From positions 868,001 through 932,000 of the forward strand of contig NZ_JAUZQF010000001.1 in assembly GCF_030718205.1 (NCBI RefSeq): DNA of 64,000 nt. The letters run 5' to 3'. Under the pieces are notes generated by a model that made no database searches, was not told the DNA's origin, and worked only from the letters and a program-made list of their open reading frames with translations. The position numbers and the translations under genes were made by a program. The stretch is from Nonomuraea turcica. GTDB taxonomy: Bacteria; Actinomycetota; Actinomycetes; Streptosporangiales; Streptosporangiaceae. Positions 1-8,394 of the stretch are shown piece after piece (within the stretch, counting starts at the first letter, position 1; each line of letters begins with the position of its first letter).

Positions 1-159
1 GGCGACCTGGATGAGTTCGTTAAGGTTGTCGCGCTCGATCTGGCGGGCGACGGCGGCGGCGACGTAGGCGGACAGGCCGGAAGGGCCGCTCCGGGATCGG
101 GCGGCCTCGGCGATGTCACGCGGCATGGTGATCGAATATTTGCCAGTGGGCTCGCTCAT
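1..159 (-). CDS. Antitoxin-like small protein, partial (runs off the left edge)
   Basis: Reading leftward from an ATG at 159, the frame is open to the window edge (53 codons seen). It opens MSEPTGKYSITMPRDIAEAA and continues with a basic-amphipathic helix and the segment LSAYVAAAVARQIERDNLNE. A short beta-like strand followed by two helices resembles actinobacterial CopG/MazE-type antitoxins that bind DNA and neutralise a toxin encoded just downstream. That toxin would lie outside the window. The family call rests on pattern only. The stop codon is not visible. Confidence 0.55.
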   Translation of the reverse strand, partial: MSEPTGKYSITMPRDIAEAARSRSGPSGLSAYVAAAVARQIERDNLNELIQVA

Positions 160-227
160 GCTCTCTATCCTACCTCCCATCCTCCCGCGACTTCGTGTCC
201 GCCTTGCCAGCGTCGGGAGCTGAGCGC

Positions 228-584
228 TCACTGGTGTTGCTTCCGGGATGGCGACCGTACGAAGTCCCCGCGCGGGCCGAGATAGCGGACAAGCGCGTAC
301 TCGACCTGTCCCATGGCTACGGAGTCGAGGTGGTCGTACAGCCCGCCGAGGACATACTGGGTGTCGATGGTGCGGATTTGGTCGGTCAGTGCGCGTCTCG
401 CGCCCCTGAATGGTCAGCCTGGGCCGGAAGCTGGCCGGTTGGGACTGGTCGACGTGGGCACGATCGTCACGGTGGACCAGTGGTCCTGCGAGATGCTGAC
501 GACGATGCCGAGGCGTCTGCCGCGCTGCTCGTGGCCGCGCTTGGCGTCGCCGAGATCAACTGGATAGACGCCGCCGCGGATCAC
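228..584 (-). pseudogene. Frameshifted MazF/PemK-family toxin
   Basis: Translation begins at GTG 584, which overlaps the stop of the upstream antitoxin (GTGA, 584-581), the usual coupling of a toxin to its antitoxin. The first frame reads VIRGGVYPVDLGDAKRGHEQ, then RRLGIVVSI and VTIVPTSTS, matching the MazF/PemK N-terminal barrel, but hits a stop at 414. MazF-like sequence resumes in other frames: RLTIQG, then TDQIRTIDTQYVLGGLYDHL and VEYALVRYLGP, ending at a stop at 228. Two frame changes (near 420-450 and near 390-400) are needed to join the pieces. The ribonuclease toxin is therefore probably inactive unless these are sequencing errors. Confidence 0.7.
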
Positions 585-868
585 CGTCCGGTCTCACGGC
601 GAGCGGGGACCACGATGCCGGTGTCGACGATCCGAATGTCGCCGTCGTCGGTGTATGCCCACTCGTCGGGGAGCTGCGACAAGTCCTCGCCCTCATCGGC
701 CAGGCGCGCCATGTCGGCGCGGGCCTGCCGCTCCCACTCCACGTGCTCCAGGGCGCGCAGCCCCCGGCGCAGCACGTCGGAGTTGGACTCGCCTTCGCGG
801 CGAAGTGAGTCGATGATCCGGCTGTCGTCGGCGGTGGGTCGGAAGCCCACCGTGCTTGGAGTGCCCAT
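581..868 (-). CDS. Ribbon-helix-helix type antitoxin of a broken TA pair
   Basis: A 95-residue protein starting MGTPSTVGFRPTADDSRIID and continuing LRREGESNSDVLRRGLRALE, a strand plus two helices typical of ribbon-helix-helix antitoxins that bind their own promoter and the partner toxin. The acidic, Asp/Glu-rich C-terminal half (DEGEDLSQLPDEWAYTDDGD) fits a toxin-wrapping tail. I chose ATG 868; a TTG at 886 is possible but less likely. Its stop overlaps the GTG of the MazF-like pseudogene. An inverted repeat lies just upstream (881-897). The antitoxin looks intact while its toxin is not. Confidence 0.65.
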   Translation of the reverse strand: MGTPSTVGFRPTADDSRIIDSLRREGESNSDVLRRGLRALEHVEWERQARADMARLADEGEDLSQLPDEWAYTDDGDIRIVDTGIVVPARRETGR

Positions 869-880
869 GACGCCAGCATG

Positions 881-897
881 CAACAAATGTTGAACAA
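881..897. promoter_or_regulatory. Candidate TA autoregulatory operator
   Basis: CAACAAATGTTG (881-892) is an inverted repeat with 5-bp arms, overlapped by TTGAACAA (890-897), another palindrome. Both lie about 13-30 bp upstream of the antitoxin ATG, where TA antitoxins usually bind to repress their own operon. Inferred from position and symmetry only. Confidence 0.35.
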
Positions 898-1146
898 GGT
901 GGAAGGGTGGTGACTCGCCCTTCAGTAATCGCTACACGCCCCGATCAACCGGATCGACTATCAACACCACCCGATCAGCCTCTACATCGAACCCAAGGTC
1001 CTGATGATCAGAGGATCCCTCCGGAGTCATCAGCGCGGACTTCCCGAGGCGCCGCCCGAACAACCGGAAGAAGTCCAGAGGCGGACGTCCATCCGCTCCT
1101 GGCTCTGCAACTCTCAGGTCAACGTCGGAGTCAACGGGAGGTATCC

Positions 1147-1416
1147 GTGTTCGGCTCAGCCGCTATCGACCTGGCTTGGGTCGCGGACGGCAAGATCGAC
1201 GCCAACATCATGCTCAGCAACAACCCATGGGACACCGCCGCTGGCGTCGTCATCGCTCGCGAAGCCGGAGCCGCAGTCGTCGACATCGACGGCAGCCCGC
1301 ACACCATGTCCGCCCACGCGGCCATCGCCGCAAGTCCCAAGCTCGTAGCTGACCTTGTCGAACTCATCGCCGAGGCCCGCAAGGTGGCGAGATACAGCCA
1401 GCGCACTGCCGAATAG
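1147..1416 (+). pseudogene. 5'-truncated inositol monophosphatase family protein
   Basis: The open frame carries VFGSAAIDLAWVADGKIDAN, then MLSNNPWDTAAGVVIAREAG, and ends in a helix LVADLVELIAEA. The WD-x-A-A-G segment and the preceding FGSAA are hallmarks of the C-terminal half of inositol-monophosphatase-like metallophosphatases. The N-terminal metal site (DPxDGT type) is missing: sequence upstream in this frame (from 907) is low-complexity and does not resemble the family. A GTG at 1147 with GGGAGG six bases upstream could still allow an 89-residue fragment to be made. Read as a gene remnant; catalysis is not expected. Confidence 0.65.
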
Positions 1417-1432
1417 CTCTTGTAGGTATCAA

Positions 1433-1492
1433 GGCGGCGGCGCACACGCCGCCGCGCGGCCCGAGCATGCGGCCCGCACGCTGCGCGTGCGG
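1433..1492. terminator. Hairpin cluster between convergent genes
   Basis: Two GC-rich inverted repeats lie between the ends of the phosphatase remnant (+) and the lipoprotein (-): GGCGGCG 1433-1439 with CGCCGCC 1447-1453, and CCGCACGC 1474-1481 with GCGTGCGG 1485-1492 around a 3-nt loop. No U-run follows, which is common in actinobacterial terminators. Confidence 0.45.
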
Positions 1493-1535
1493 CCCGGGGC
1501 CGTTCTCGGGCGCGGACCGCCACTTGGGCCGCACA

Positions 1536-1955
1536 TCATGCAAAAGCCGCCAAGATATCCATAGAGCCGTCCTCCGAGTTGCTGATCTTCAGATATACCT
1601 CTTGGCCGTCCCACTCAGTACTAACGCCGTCAAGCCCATCGACACAACGGAAGCACCCATCCTGTGGATCATCGATTCGACTCCATCCCTTGGCGAGAAA
1701 CTTCTCGAATATCTGCTCGCTAGTCATGGTGCGACTGGCTTTGAAGGCAAGGAACCCGCCACTTCCGGAGTCACAGTCGTCTTCCTCCATGACAGTCTCA
1801 GCAATAGTCCTCGGGAGAAGACCTGGAACGATCTGCTTCAGTTCGTTGATTTCCTGCTTCGCCTGCGCTTCGCACATTGCTCCACAGCCGGTCATTGAAG
1901 TAGCTAAGACGATACCCACTGTGAAGACTGCACAGGTTCTCGCAAGGCCATTCAT
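1536..1955 (-). CDS. Small putative lipoprotein, function unknown
   Basis: A 139-residue product starting MNGLARTCAVFTVGIVLATS followed by MTGCGAMC, a lipoprotein-type signal with a Gly-Cys lipobox near residue 24. The mature part is short and hydrophilic with Cys61, Cys101 and Cys104 and the segments TMTSEQIFEKFLAKGW and WDGQEVYLKISNSEDG. It resembles the many small actinobacterial lipoproteins with a compact alpha/beta fold. The start at 1955 is chosen because it places the signal sequence at the N-terminus; the longer frame to 2666 has no such signal. It is convergent with the phosphatase remnant. Confidence 0.6.
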   Translation of the reverse strand: MNGLARTCAVFTVGIVLATSMTGCGAMCEAQAKQEINELKQIVPGLLPRTIAETVMEEDDCDSGSGGFLAFKASRTMTSEQIFEKFLAKGWSRIDDPQDGCFRCVDGLDGVSTEWDGQEVYLKISNSEDGSMDILAAFA

Positions 1956-2159
1956 AATCTTTGGCTCCAGAGCTCGCGGGGCGGTGGCAGCAGTAAAGGA
2001 CAGTCGCCTCCTCGGAGGGCGACCGCCTGCATGGTTGTTGAAGGTATCGACAGGGTGGTACGGGCGACAGTGGGAATTTGCTGCCACGCGAAGCGGTTGG
2101 AGGCGTCCGAGAGTCACGGTCCTAGCCGCCACACCGCCCGGGCCACATCGGGTCGCACC

Positions 2160-2507
2160 TATGCTGCCCTTACGATCGCCGAGCTGCTGACCAATGCAGG
2201 GCACGACGCGGTCCACGTACGCGATCTCCAGGCAACGAGCGCACCCGACACCACGATCATGGAACTTGCCGTCGCGGACAGTCGGACCATCATCTCCGCC
2301 GACACCGACTTCGGCGCGCTCCTGGCCCACGCCCGCGCGACCGAACCCTCCGTGATCCTCGTGCAGGAGATGGTGGAGCTTCGTCCATCCGACTTGGTCA
2401 ACGTCATCTTGGCTAATCTCGAGGTTCTCGAACAGCACCTTCAGGTAGGCGCGATCGCGGCCTTCACCACCGCAGGCATCCGCGTCCGGGCGCTCCCTCT
2501 GCGCTGA
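2160..2507 (+). pseudogene. Headless DUF5615/PIN-like toxin
   Basis: The frame contains TIAELLTNAGHDAVHVRDLQ, then MELAVADSRTIISADTDFGA and SVILVQEMVELRPSDL. This matches DUF5615-type PIN-like proteins, in which the DTDFG aspartates sit in the nuclease-like core. The family's first strand (a conserved LLDxNLSP-type start with its Asp) is absent. Residues upstream in the open frame (from 2031) do not resemble it, and no start with a ribosome site lies next to the homologous part. It is most likely a 5'-eroded toxin gene. An adjacent DUF433-type antitoxin, the usual partner, is not visible. Confidence 0.5.
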
Positions 2508-2540
2508 AGCCGGCATGATCCACGTGCCAGATCCGTGCGC

Positions 2541-2564
2541 CGTCCGGGCGTCCGGGCGTCCGGG
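2541..2564. repeat. 8-bp tandem repeat, three copies
   Basis: CGTCCGGG occurs three times head to tail in the non-coding stretch 2508-2731. It is a simple slippage-type repeat; no function is evident. Confidence 0.8.
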
Positions 2565-2731
2565 CGTGCGGCCTGGGGGCCGGTCCCGGACAGCGCGGGA
2601 CGGCGGGCCGGGCACCACACGCCAGGCCCCACCGTACCAACCGACAGCTCCGACCGGGATTGCCACGCCGCCGCCCAGATGCAGCCCTCCACGATCGCCA
2701 CGTCGTGGCCGGTCGCCCCCGTCCCTGGCAG

Positions 2732-3355
2732 CTATCGGGAGCGGGGAGGGGAATGGGCCAGGCGGTCGTTGACCAAACGCTGGCGTTCCATCGGAAGACT
2801 GCGAGCAGTCATAGCCCTATGCAGAAGATCTGCATCGAACCCGTGCGCCGCCATGTGGTCGAGGAGAGGTTCGTATCGATCGGGCCGATCACGCAAGAGT
2901 TCTGTGGCCAACCGCAGTTCCAGACGCACGACAGGAACGCGATGCGAGCCACACCTGATCAAGACGTAGTGCTGCCACGGGCCACGGCCAATGCACTCCA
3001 TTCCATCGGAGTCGGTCTCCTGCTCAACCGTGCTGACCTCTACATGGACCCCGTTCACCTCGTACCTAGCGAAATACTGCGAACTCTCGGGGAGCCAAGA
3101 CGCCGTATACAGGCAGGGGAAGGACGAAAGGGCGGCAGCGAACGCGTCCACGTCCTTCCGCCGAGCTACTAAGAGGTCGACATCCCCGACAGGAAGATGA
3201 ACACCTTGCAGTAGAGCGGCACCTGTGCCACCCACGCGGTACATCGGGTCGGTCCCCACAGCCCTCAGGGCGGTGAGAGTCGTCTCTAACGCCGACGCTA
3301 CATCCTCCAGCCGCAGAAATGCCTCACCGTCTCCCATGACGATCAGCGTACCCAT
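2732..3355 (-). CDS. Nucleotidyltransferase-superfamily protein
   Basis: A 207-residue protein. Residues 40-62 read RVGGTGAALLQ then VGDVDLLVARR, the Gly-Gly plus paired-Asp pattern (Asp58, Asp60) of minimal and AbiEii-like nucleotidyltransferases. Helical segments such as LEDVASALETTLTALRAV precede the core, and VRLELRLATELLRDRPDRYE follows. Members transfer nucleotides to proteins, tRNA or small molecules; some are toxins. No partner antitoxin is adjacent. ATG 3337 is an alternative start. The surrounding sequence is gene remnants, so this may be part of the same accessory strip. Confidence 0.55.
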   Translation of the reverse strand: MGTLIVMGDGEAFLRLEDVASALETTLTALRAVGTDPMYRVGGTGAALLQGVHLPVGDVDLLVARRKDVDAFAAALSSFPCLYTASWLPESSQYFARYEVNGVHVEVSTVEQETDSDGMECIGRGPWQHYVLIRCGSHRVPVVRLELRLATELLRDRPDRYEPLLDHMAAHGFDADLLHRAMTARSLPMERQRLVNDRLAHSPPRSR

Positions 3356-3692
3356 TACGAGCCTCCAAGGTCAGGGCTCTATTTGTTGGTCCCATTGACC
3401 CCGGTGACGAGGGGTCAACCACGGTCACTCGAGACCGATCTCCCTCCCAGCTCAGAGCCGCGACGTCGACGGAGAAGTTCAAGTTCAACGAGTTGGAGGC
3501 CGAGTTCGAGGCGGTCGGCAGCGAGATCGAGACCGTGGCGCGCGAGGTGATCGCTGAGGACTTCTGGTTTGTGGCGTCGGCCTACAGGTTCGCCGACGCG
3601 GACGTGGAAGAGTTGGTCGCGACCCGCGATTGGTGACGCGCCGACTGCTCACGGCCCCGCCTCCGATGTCTCCGCTTGTCAAGGTGATGGGC
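3356..3692. other. Intergenic stretch with an unassigned open frame
   Basis: A plus-strand frame is open from about 3340 to a TGA at 3634-3636 and encodes an acidic helical tail (STEKFKFNELEAEFEAVGSE, then DFWFVASAYRFADADVEELV). It has high third-position GC but no ATG or GTG with a ribosome site. It could be the 3' end of a decayed gene; I do not recognise it. Nothing else is seen here. Confidence 0.3.
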
Positions 3693-4808
3693 TCAGCTCG
3701 TGGGGATGCGCAGGGATGAGCGGTGCGCCCAGGTCGCCCAGCGCCAGAGCCACTCGATGGGGCCCTGGCGGTAGCGACGCAGCCAGAGGGTGGAGAACAG
3801 CCACTGGGCTGCCAGGATGGCTCCCGCGGTCCAGTACGCAGCCGTCGAGGATTGGCCGATCGGCAGGCCGAGGATGTGACTGGCCGCCAGAACGAGGAGT
3901 GTGGCGGTCAGATAACTGGTCAGTGCCATCCGGCCCAGTGGCGCGAAGACGAACTGCAGCGCCGGTCTCAGCGGCGTTCTGAGCAGGACCAGCAGGCCGC
4001 ACACGTACACACCGACGAGGAGCAGATCGGCAAGGCTGGACGTGGAAGACAGGTACGTCGTGGCCCCCACGGCCCGCATGCTGGCCTGTACCCACAGGGC
4101 AGAAACCAGTCCCGCCGCGAAGACCAGGCCCAGCAGGAGGGGCCCTCGGGTGGACCGCTCGATCTGCTCGATCACTCCGTAGCGGACCAGTGCCGAGCCC
4201 AGCAGGAACAGCCCGGCGATCAGCAGGGGCCCGCCCCCGCCGAAGATCAGCGCTGCCGGGATGAGCACGGCGGCGAGGCCGGCCATGGCCCACCGCGGCA
4301 GCCAGGTCGAAGGCAGCAGCACCAGTAATCCGACGACGGCGTAGTCGGTCAGGATCTCGCCCGGCCATAGCAGCATGTGGACGAGGCCGATCGCGAGCAG
4401 CGCCCCGAGCCGGCGCAGCAGGACCAGGCGTGGGCGGGGGACGCGGCTCGCGGCGGAGTCCAGCAGCAGCGCGAAACCGATGCCGAACAGCAGGGAGAAG
4501 ATCGGCAGTCCGAGCCAGGGGTCCCAGTCGCCCATGGGCTGCGCCACGACGGCGGAGCTGCCGGTGGCCATGAGTTGGATGTTGGCGAGCAGGATCTCGC
4601 ACAGCGCGAACCCGCGCAGCACGTCGAGCGCGATGATCCGGGGCCGACCCGGGGAGAGCGCAGCGGTCTGGGGCTGGCCGGACGCATGCCCGGCGGTCTG
4701 AGGCCGATCGGGTGAGGCGGCGGCGGTCCCGTCGTGCGGGAGACGGCGGCCGGGATGGCTGGCCTGGCCTTTGGGAGGCGATTCCTGGGGAAGGTCTTCG
4801 CATGGCAT
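3693..4808 (-). CDS. DUF418 (YeiB-like) multi-pass membrane protein
   Basis: A 371-residue protein. After a Pro/Gly-rich cytosolic N-terminus of about 55 residues comes RIIALDVLRGFALCEILLAN, the signature start of DUF418/YeiB proteins. About eight to ten hydrophobic segments follow, and the C-terminus holds GRMALTSYL and the terminal GPIEWLWRWATW motif of the family. These proteins are widespread in actinobacteria and the cargo is unproven; some are linked to export or modification of natural products. AGGATGAGG precedes ATG 4808. The gene is divergent from the AfsR-like regulator across about 450 bp. Confidence 0.8.
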   Translation of the reverse strand: MPCEDLPQESPPKGQASHPGRRLPHDGTAAASPDRPQTAGHASGQPQTAALSPGRPRIIALDVLRGFALCEILLANIQLMATGSSAVVAQPMGDWDPWLGLPIFSLLFGIGFALLLDSAASRVPRPRLVLLRRLGALLAIGLVHMLLWPGEILTDYAVVGLLVLLPSTWLPRWAMAGLAAVLIPAALIFGGGGPLLIAGLFLLGSALVRYGVIEQIERSTRGPLLLGLVFAAGLVSALWVQASMRAVGATTYLSSTSSLADLLLVGVYVCGLLVLLRTPLRPALQFVFAPLGRMALTSYLTATLLVLAASHILGLPIGQSSTAAYWTAGAILAAQWLFSTLWLRRYRQGPIEWLWRWATWAHRSSLRIPTS

Positions 4809-5260
4809 GGCGCCTCATCCTGCTGGGCTACCAGGGGGACGGCACCGGTCGAAAGCAGGGTCCGCAGCACCCGAGATCATACTTTCGGCCGGTTCATCGG
4901 CGAGGGCGGGCGCCTGGCCTTAAGCGATCGCTGAGGATCCACGCTGGTAGCCCCTGATCTCGGAAGGCGCGCGGGTGCAGCGGCGGATTCCGGTAAGACA
5001 GCCAGGCCAGCATCTCCCCTTCTCAAGACCTTCTCAAGATCATGATCTTGAAAGTGCCTGGTAGGAGTGCGGTGGCGGACCTGCGGTGGCTGGTTCAGGC
5101 GTACCCTTCGGACGATTCAGGACAAGAACACCGCGAAGCCAAGCGGCGGGTGAACGTTTCAGACGTTGACGAGCCAGGTGCAAACGGCCCGAAAACATGC
5201 CTTCGACGTATCAAGACGTCGTTACGCTTCTAGATCCGGTGACGAATGGGAGCGCTCCGT
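4809..5260. other. Divergent intergenic region upstream of the SARP gene
   Basis: No credible gene is seen in this 452-bp region. It holds the direct repeats and palindrome at 5018-5051 described separately, and presumably the promoters of the DUF418 gene (-) and the regulator (+). Confidence 0.6.
5018..5051. promoter_or_regulatory. 11-bp direct repeats plus 18-bp palindrome, candidate SARP site
   Basis: CCTTCTCAAGA occurs at 5018-5028 and again at 5029-5039, an exact 11-bp period. The second copy runs into the perfect palindrome TCAAGATCATGATCTTGA (5034-5051). SARP regulators are known to bind heptameric direct repeats spaced by 11 bp near -35 elements, so autoregulation by the adjacent AfsR-like gene is plausible. 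No convincing -10 box was found at the expected distance. Confidence 0.5.
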
Positions 5261-8071
5261 ATGGGTCTGGAGATCAGGTTCCTCGGTCCGTGGCAGATCA
5301 CGACGGATGACCATGTGGTCAAGCTGGCCGGGCAGCGGCGGATCGGGGTGCTCGCCAGGCTCGCTCTGGACACAGGCCAGGCCGTCCACGCCGACCGCAT
5401 CATCTCCGACGTGTGGGCGGGCAGTTCGGCGGCGACCGCGGCCAAGCAGCTCCACATCGTGATCTCCAAGCTCCGAGAGACGCTTGTTCCCCACGGCGGT
5501 GAGGACATCATCGAGACGGTCCCCGGCGCTTACCGGCTCACCCTCGACCGTGACCGCGTCGATGCGCACCTGTTCACCAGGCTGGCCGTGCGGGCGCGCA
5601 CCGCCCGCGCCCAGGACGCGACAGCGACCGCCGACGCGCTGTTCCGCCAGGCGCTCGGGCTGTGGCGAGGGCCGGCGCTGGCCGAGGTGGACGCGCCATG
5701 GGCGAGGATCGAGGCCGGCCGGTTGGAGGAGGAACGGCTCGCTGTTCTGGAAGAGCACGTCGATTTACGGCTCGCCGCCGGGGACCACCGCGCCGTGGCC
5801 GCCGAACTCGCCGCGCACGTCAAGGCTCACCCGCTGCGCGAGCGGCCCGCCGCCCAGCTCATGCTCGCCCTGTACCGCGACGCGCGATCTTCCGAGGCGC
5901 TGGCCGTCTACCAGGACACCCGCCGGGTCATGGTGGAGGAGTTGGGCATCGAACCCAGCAACGAGCTGCGCCGCCTCCACCAGGCCATCCTCGGCCGCAA
6001 CCCGGTGCTCGACCTCAGCGTTCCGGCGCAGGACGTCACGCTGGCCGAGCCGGTCGTGCCTGCCGAGCTTCCCGCCGACACGCAGGCGTTCACCGCCCGG
6101 GCCACCGAGATCGAGCGGCTGCGAGCCGCCCTCGTCACGGGCGGCGGTTCCATGATCACGGTGATCGACGGTCCCGGCGGCATCGGCAAGTCGGCGCTCG
6201 CCGTACACGTGGCGCATGCCGTCAGCGGCCGCTTCACCGACGGCGTTGTCTACGTCAACCTGCACGGCTCCACCGCCGGGCTTGCCCCACTGACGTCCAT
6301 CGAAGCGCTACGCCACTTGCTGCGCTCGCTGGGCCTCGACGGCAGTGCCGTACCCGCCGACCCCAGTGAGGCCGCCGCCCGCTACCGATCGCTCACCGCG
6401 ACGTGCAACCTGCTGGTGATCCTCGACAACGCCCGCGACGTACGTCAGGCCCGCCCTCTCATCCCAGGTGGGGCGGGCTGCCGGGTCCTCATCACCAGCC
6501 GCGACCCGCTCGCCGTCCTGGACAACGCCCACCACCTGCACCTCGGCACGCTCGACGACTCCGACGCGGCCGCGCTGCTCACCCGCGTCGTCGGTGCCGA
6601 CCGGGTACGCGCCGAGCCGGAGGCGACGGCGGAGATCGTACGGCTCTGCGGCGGCTTTCCGCTCGCGCTCCGGATCGCGGGCGCCCGGCTGGCGGCCCGC
6701 CCCGACCGAGCGATTTCCGATCTGGCGGTACGGCTCGCCGACGCCACCCGGCGCCTGGATCTGCTGGAGTACGCCGACCTGGCCGTGCGCGCCGGTATCG
6801 CGGTCAGCCACCAGCACCTGCGCGAGGAGTCGGCCGGGCGGGACGCCGCTCACCTACTGGCCCTGCTCGGCCTGCTTGAACTGCCCACGCACACCCCCGC
6901 CGCCACCGCCGCCCTGGCAGGCTGGCCGGAACACCGCGCCGAGGCCGCCCTGGAACGCCTCCTGGACGCCCGGCTCCTCGAACCCGCAGGGCCTGACCGC
7001 TACCAGTTTCACGACCTGGTCCGCCTCTACGCCCGGGAACAGGAGCTTGCCGCGGAGGAGCGGGCCAGCGCGATCCGCCGCGCCCTGCACCACTACCTGG
7101 CCACGGCGAAGCAGGTCAACAGCCTGGTGAACGCCGGCAACGTGGACTTTGACCGGTTCCCCGCCGAGCAGCCCGGGGAGAAGATCACCACCCTGGAGGC
7201 CGCGAACGAGTGGATCGAGCGTGAACGGGACAACCTGCTGGCCGCGGTCCGCCAGGCGGCCTGTGATTCCACCGATCAGACGGCGGCCGCTCTCGCGAAT
7301 GTCACCCAATGGCTGTTCGACCGGCGGGGTTGGTTCTCCGAGCTTATCGAGGTGAGTGAGGAGGCTTTGCGAGGTGCCGGGGAGCTGGGGGACTGGGCCG
7401 CCAAGGCAGCCCTGCACCAGGGGCTCGGCTCCGTCCACCAGCAACTCGGACGCTTCGGGGAGTCCCTGGACCAGCTGGAGGAGGGGCTGGCCTGCATGGA
7501 CCGGGCCGGACAGCCGGACCGGAAGGCGGGGATTTACAACGACCTCGGGATCGTCTACACCATGATGGGCCGCAACGACGACGCCCTGGCCGCGCTGGAG
7601 CGTGCGCTCGCCACTATCGAGCGTACCGGCCGCAGGGACCACGAGTCCTACGTCCGCAACAACCGGGTGCACGTCTACTACCGTCAGGGGAGATTCGGGG
7701 AAGCCGTCGACGAAGCACGGCACGTCCTGGCCATGACGGAGGAACTGGACGACACCGGGAGCCTCGGCATCGCCCGCGACACCCTCGCCGACGCCTACCG
7801 GGCCAACGGCATGCTCGTCGAGGCCGTAGAGGAATACCGCCACGCCATCAAGCTCCAGCGCGAGGTCGGCTTCACCATCGGCACCGCCGTGTCGTGCTGG
7901 TGGCTCGGCCAAACCCTGCACGACCTGGGACGACGGGAGGAGGCGTGGACCTCCTGGCGGGAGTCGCTCGACCTGCTTCTCGAGGCCCGCCTCCTGACCC
8001 CCGTCGAGGTGGCGGCCTACCTCGCGCAGCCCGTCCCGGACACGCCGGAACCCATCAAGAACCAGCTGTGA
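5261..8071 (+). CDS. AfsR/SARP-family transcriptional regulator with NB-ARC and TPR domains
   Basis: A 936-residue regulator. Residues 1-95 form the OmpR-type winged helix of SARPs (start MGLEIRFLGPW; LHIVISKLRETL; PGAYRLTL). Residues about 100-245 are the bacterial transcriptional activation domain (FRQALGLWRGPAL, LALYRDARSSEALAVYQ). A NB-ARC ATPase follows: Walker A GPGGIGKS at 304-311, LLVILDN as Walker B. The C-terminal third is TPR repeats (GIYNDLGIVYTMMGRNDDAL). Full AfsR-like proteins regulate secondary metabolism and phosphate/nitrogen cross-talk in Streptomyces. ATG 5261 is preferred over 5246 because GGGAG precedes it. There is no adjacent kinase or biosynthetic cluster, so the targets are unknown. 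Confidence 0.88.
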   Translation: MGLEIRFLGPWQITTDDHVVKLAGQRRIGVLARLALDTGQAVHADRIISDVWAGSSAATAAKQLHIVISKLRETLVPHGGEDIIETVPGAYRLTLDRDRVDAHLFTRLAVRARTARAQDATATADALFRQALGLWRGPALAEVDAPWARIEAGRLEEERLAVLEEHVDLRLAAGDHRAVAAELAAHVKAHPLRERPAAQLMLALYRDARSSEALAVYQDTRRVMVEELGIEPSNELRRLHQAILGRNPVLDLSVPAQDVTLAEPVVPAELPADTQAFTARATEIERLRAALVTGGGSMITVIDGPGGIGKSALAVHVAHAVSGRFTDGVVYVNLHGSTAGLAPLTSIEALRHLLRSLGLDGSAVPADPSEAAARYRSLTATCNLLVILDNARDVRQARPLIPGGAGCRVLITSRDPLAVLDNAHHLHLGTLDDSDAAALLTRVVGADRVRAEPEATAEIVRLCGGFPLALRIAGARLAARPDRAISDLAVRLADATRRLDLLEYADLAVRAGIAVSHQHLREESAGRDAAHLLALLGLLELPTHTPAATAALAGWPEHRAEAALERLLDARLLEPAGPDRYQFHDLVRLYAREQELAAEERASAIRRALHHYLATAKQVNSLVNAGNVDFDRFPAEQPGEKITTLEAANEWIERERDNLLAAVRQAACDSTDQTAAALANVTQWLFDRRGWFSELIEVSEEALRGAGELGDWAAKAALHQGLGSVHQQLGRFGESLDQLEEGLACMDRAGQPDRKAGIYNDLGIVYTMMGRNDDALAALERALATIERTGRRDHESYVRNNRVHVYYRQGRFGEAVDEARHVLAMTEELDDTGSLGIARDTLADAYRANGMLVEAVEEYRHAIKLQREVGFTIGTAVSCWWLGQTLHDLGRREEAWTSWRESLDLLLEARLLTPVEVAAYLAQPVPDTPEPIKNQL

Positions 8072-8325
8072 GCGCCGAAGTCCCCTGTGAGAAGCAACGC
8101 CATCACGAGCCTCTGCGTCTTGATCTTGTCCAGCGCCGTGGAGGCTAGGCTGGAGCGCACGAGCAGTGAGACATCGGTCTGTACGATCCAGGAGATCTTC
8201 CTGGTCTCCGTCACGTTGACCTCGCCGCTCTCCAACCGCAACCGCCATGCGAACGCGTTTGGATCGGCATGCATGGGGTCCAACCGTAGGTACGGTATGC
8301 CGCGGGTATATCGGCCTATGTCCAC
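8017..8325 (-). CDS. Hypothetical 102-residue protein, doubtful
   Basis: An open minus-strand frame (MDIGRYTRGIPYLRLDPMHA, later RKISWIVQTDVSLLVRSSLA) fills the gap between the regulator and the lyase, overlapping the regulator's 3' end by 55 bp. Third-position GC is fairly high and the composition is protein-like. I recognise no family and see no strong ribosome site. The competing plus-strand frame 8087-8341 looks less protein-like. Nothing else is seen in 8072-8394. Confidence 0.28.
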   Translation of the reverse strand: MDIGRYTRGIPYLRLDPMHADPNAFAWRLRLESGEVNVTETRKISWIVQTDVSLLVRSSLASTALDKIKTQRLVMALLLTGDFGAHSWFLMGSGVSGTGCAR

Positions 8326-8394
8326 GGCACGAATTCCTTGACAGCGTGAGCCGACGGCTGGCGAAATGGGCGTCCGGATCTTGGAAGGAAGCCC

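Noticed and set aside
2510..2770. Overlapping Pro/Arg-rich frames near the 8-bp repeats
   Set aside because: Low complexity and no start signal; composition arises from the repeat and high GC.
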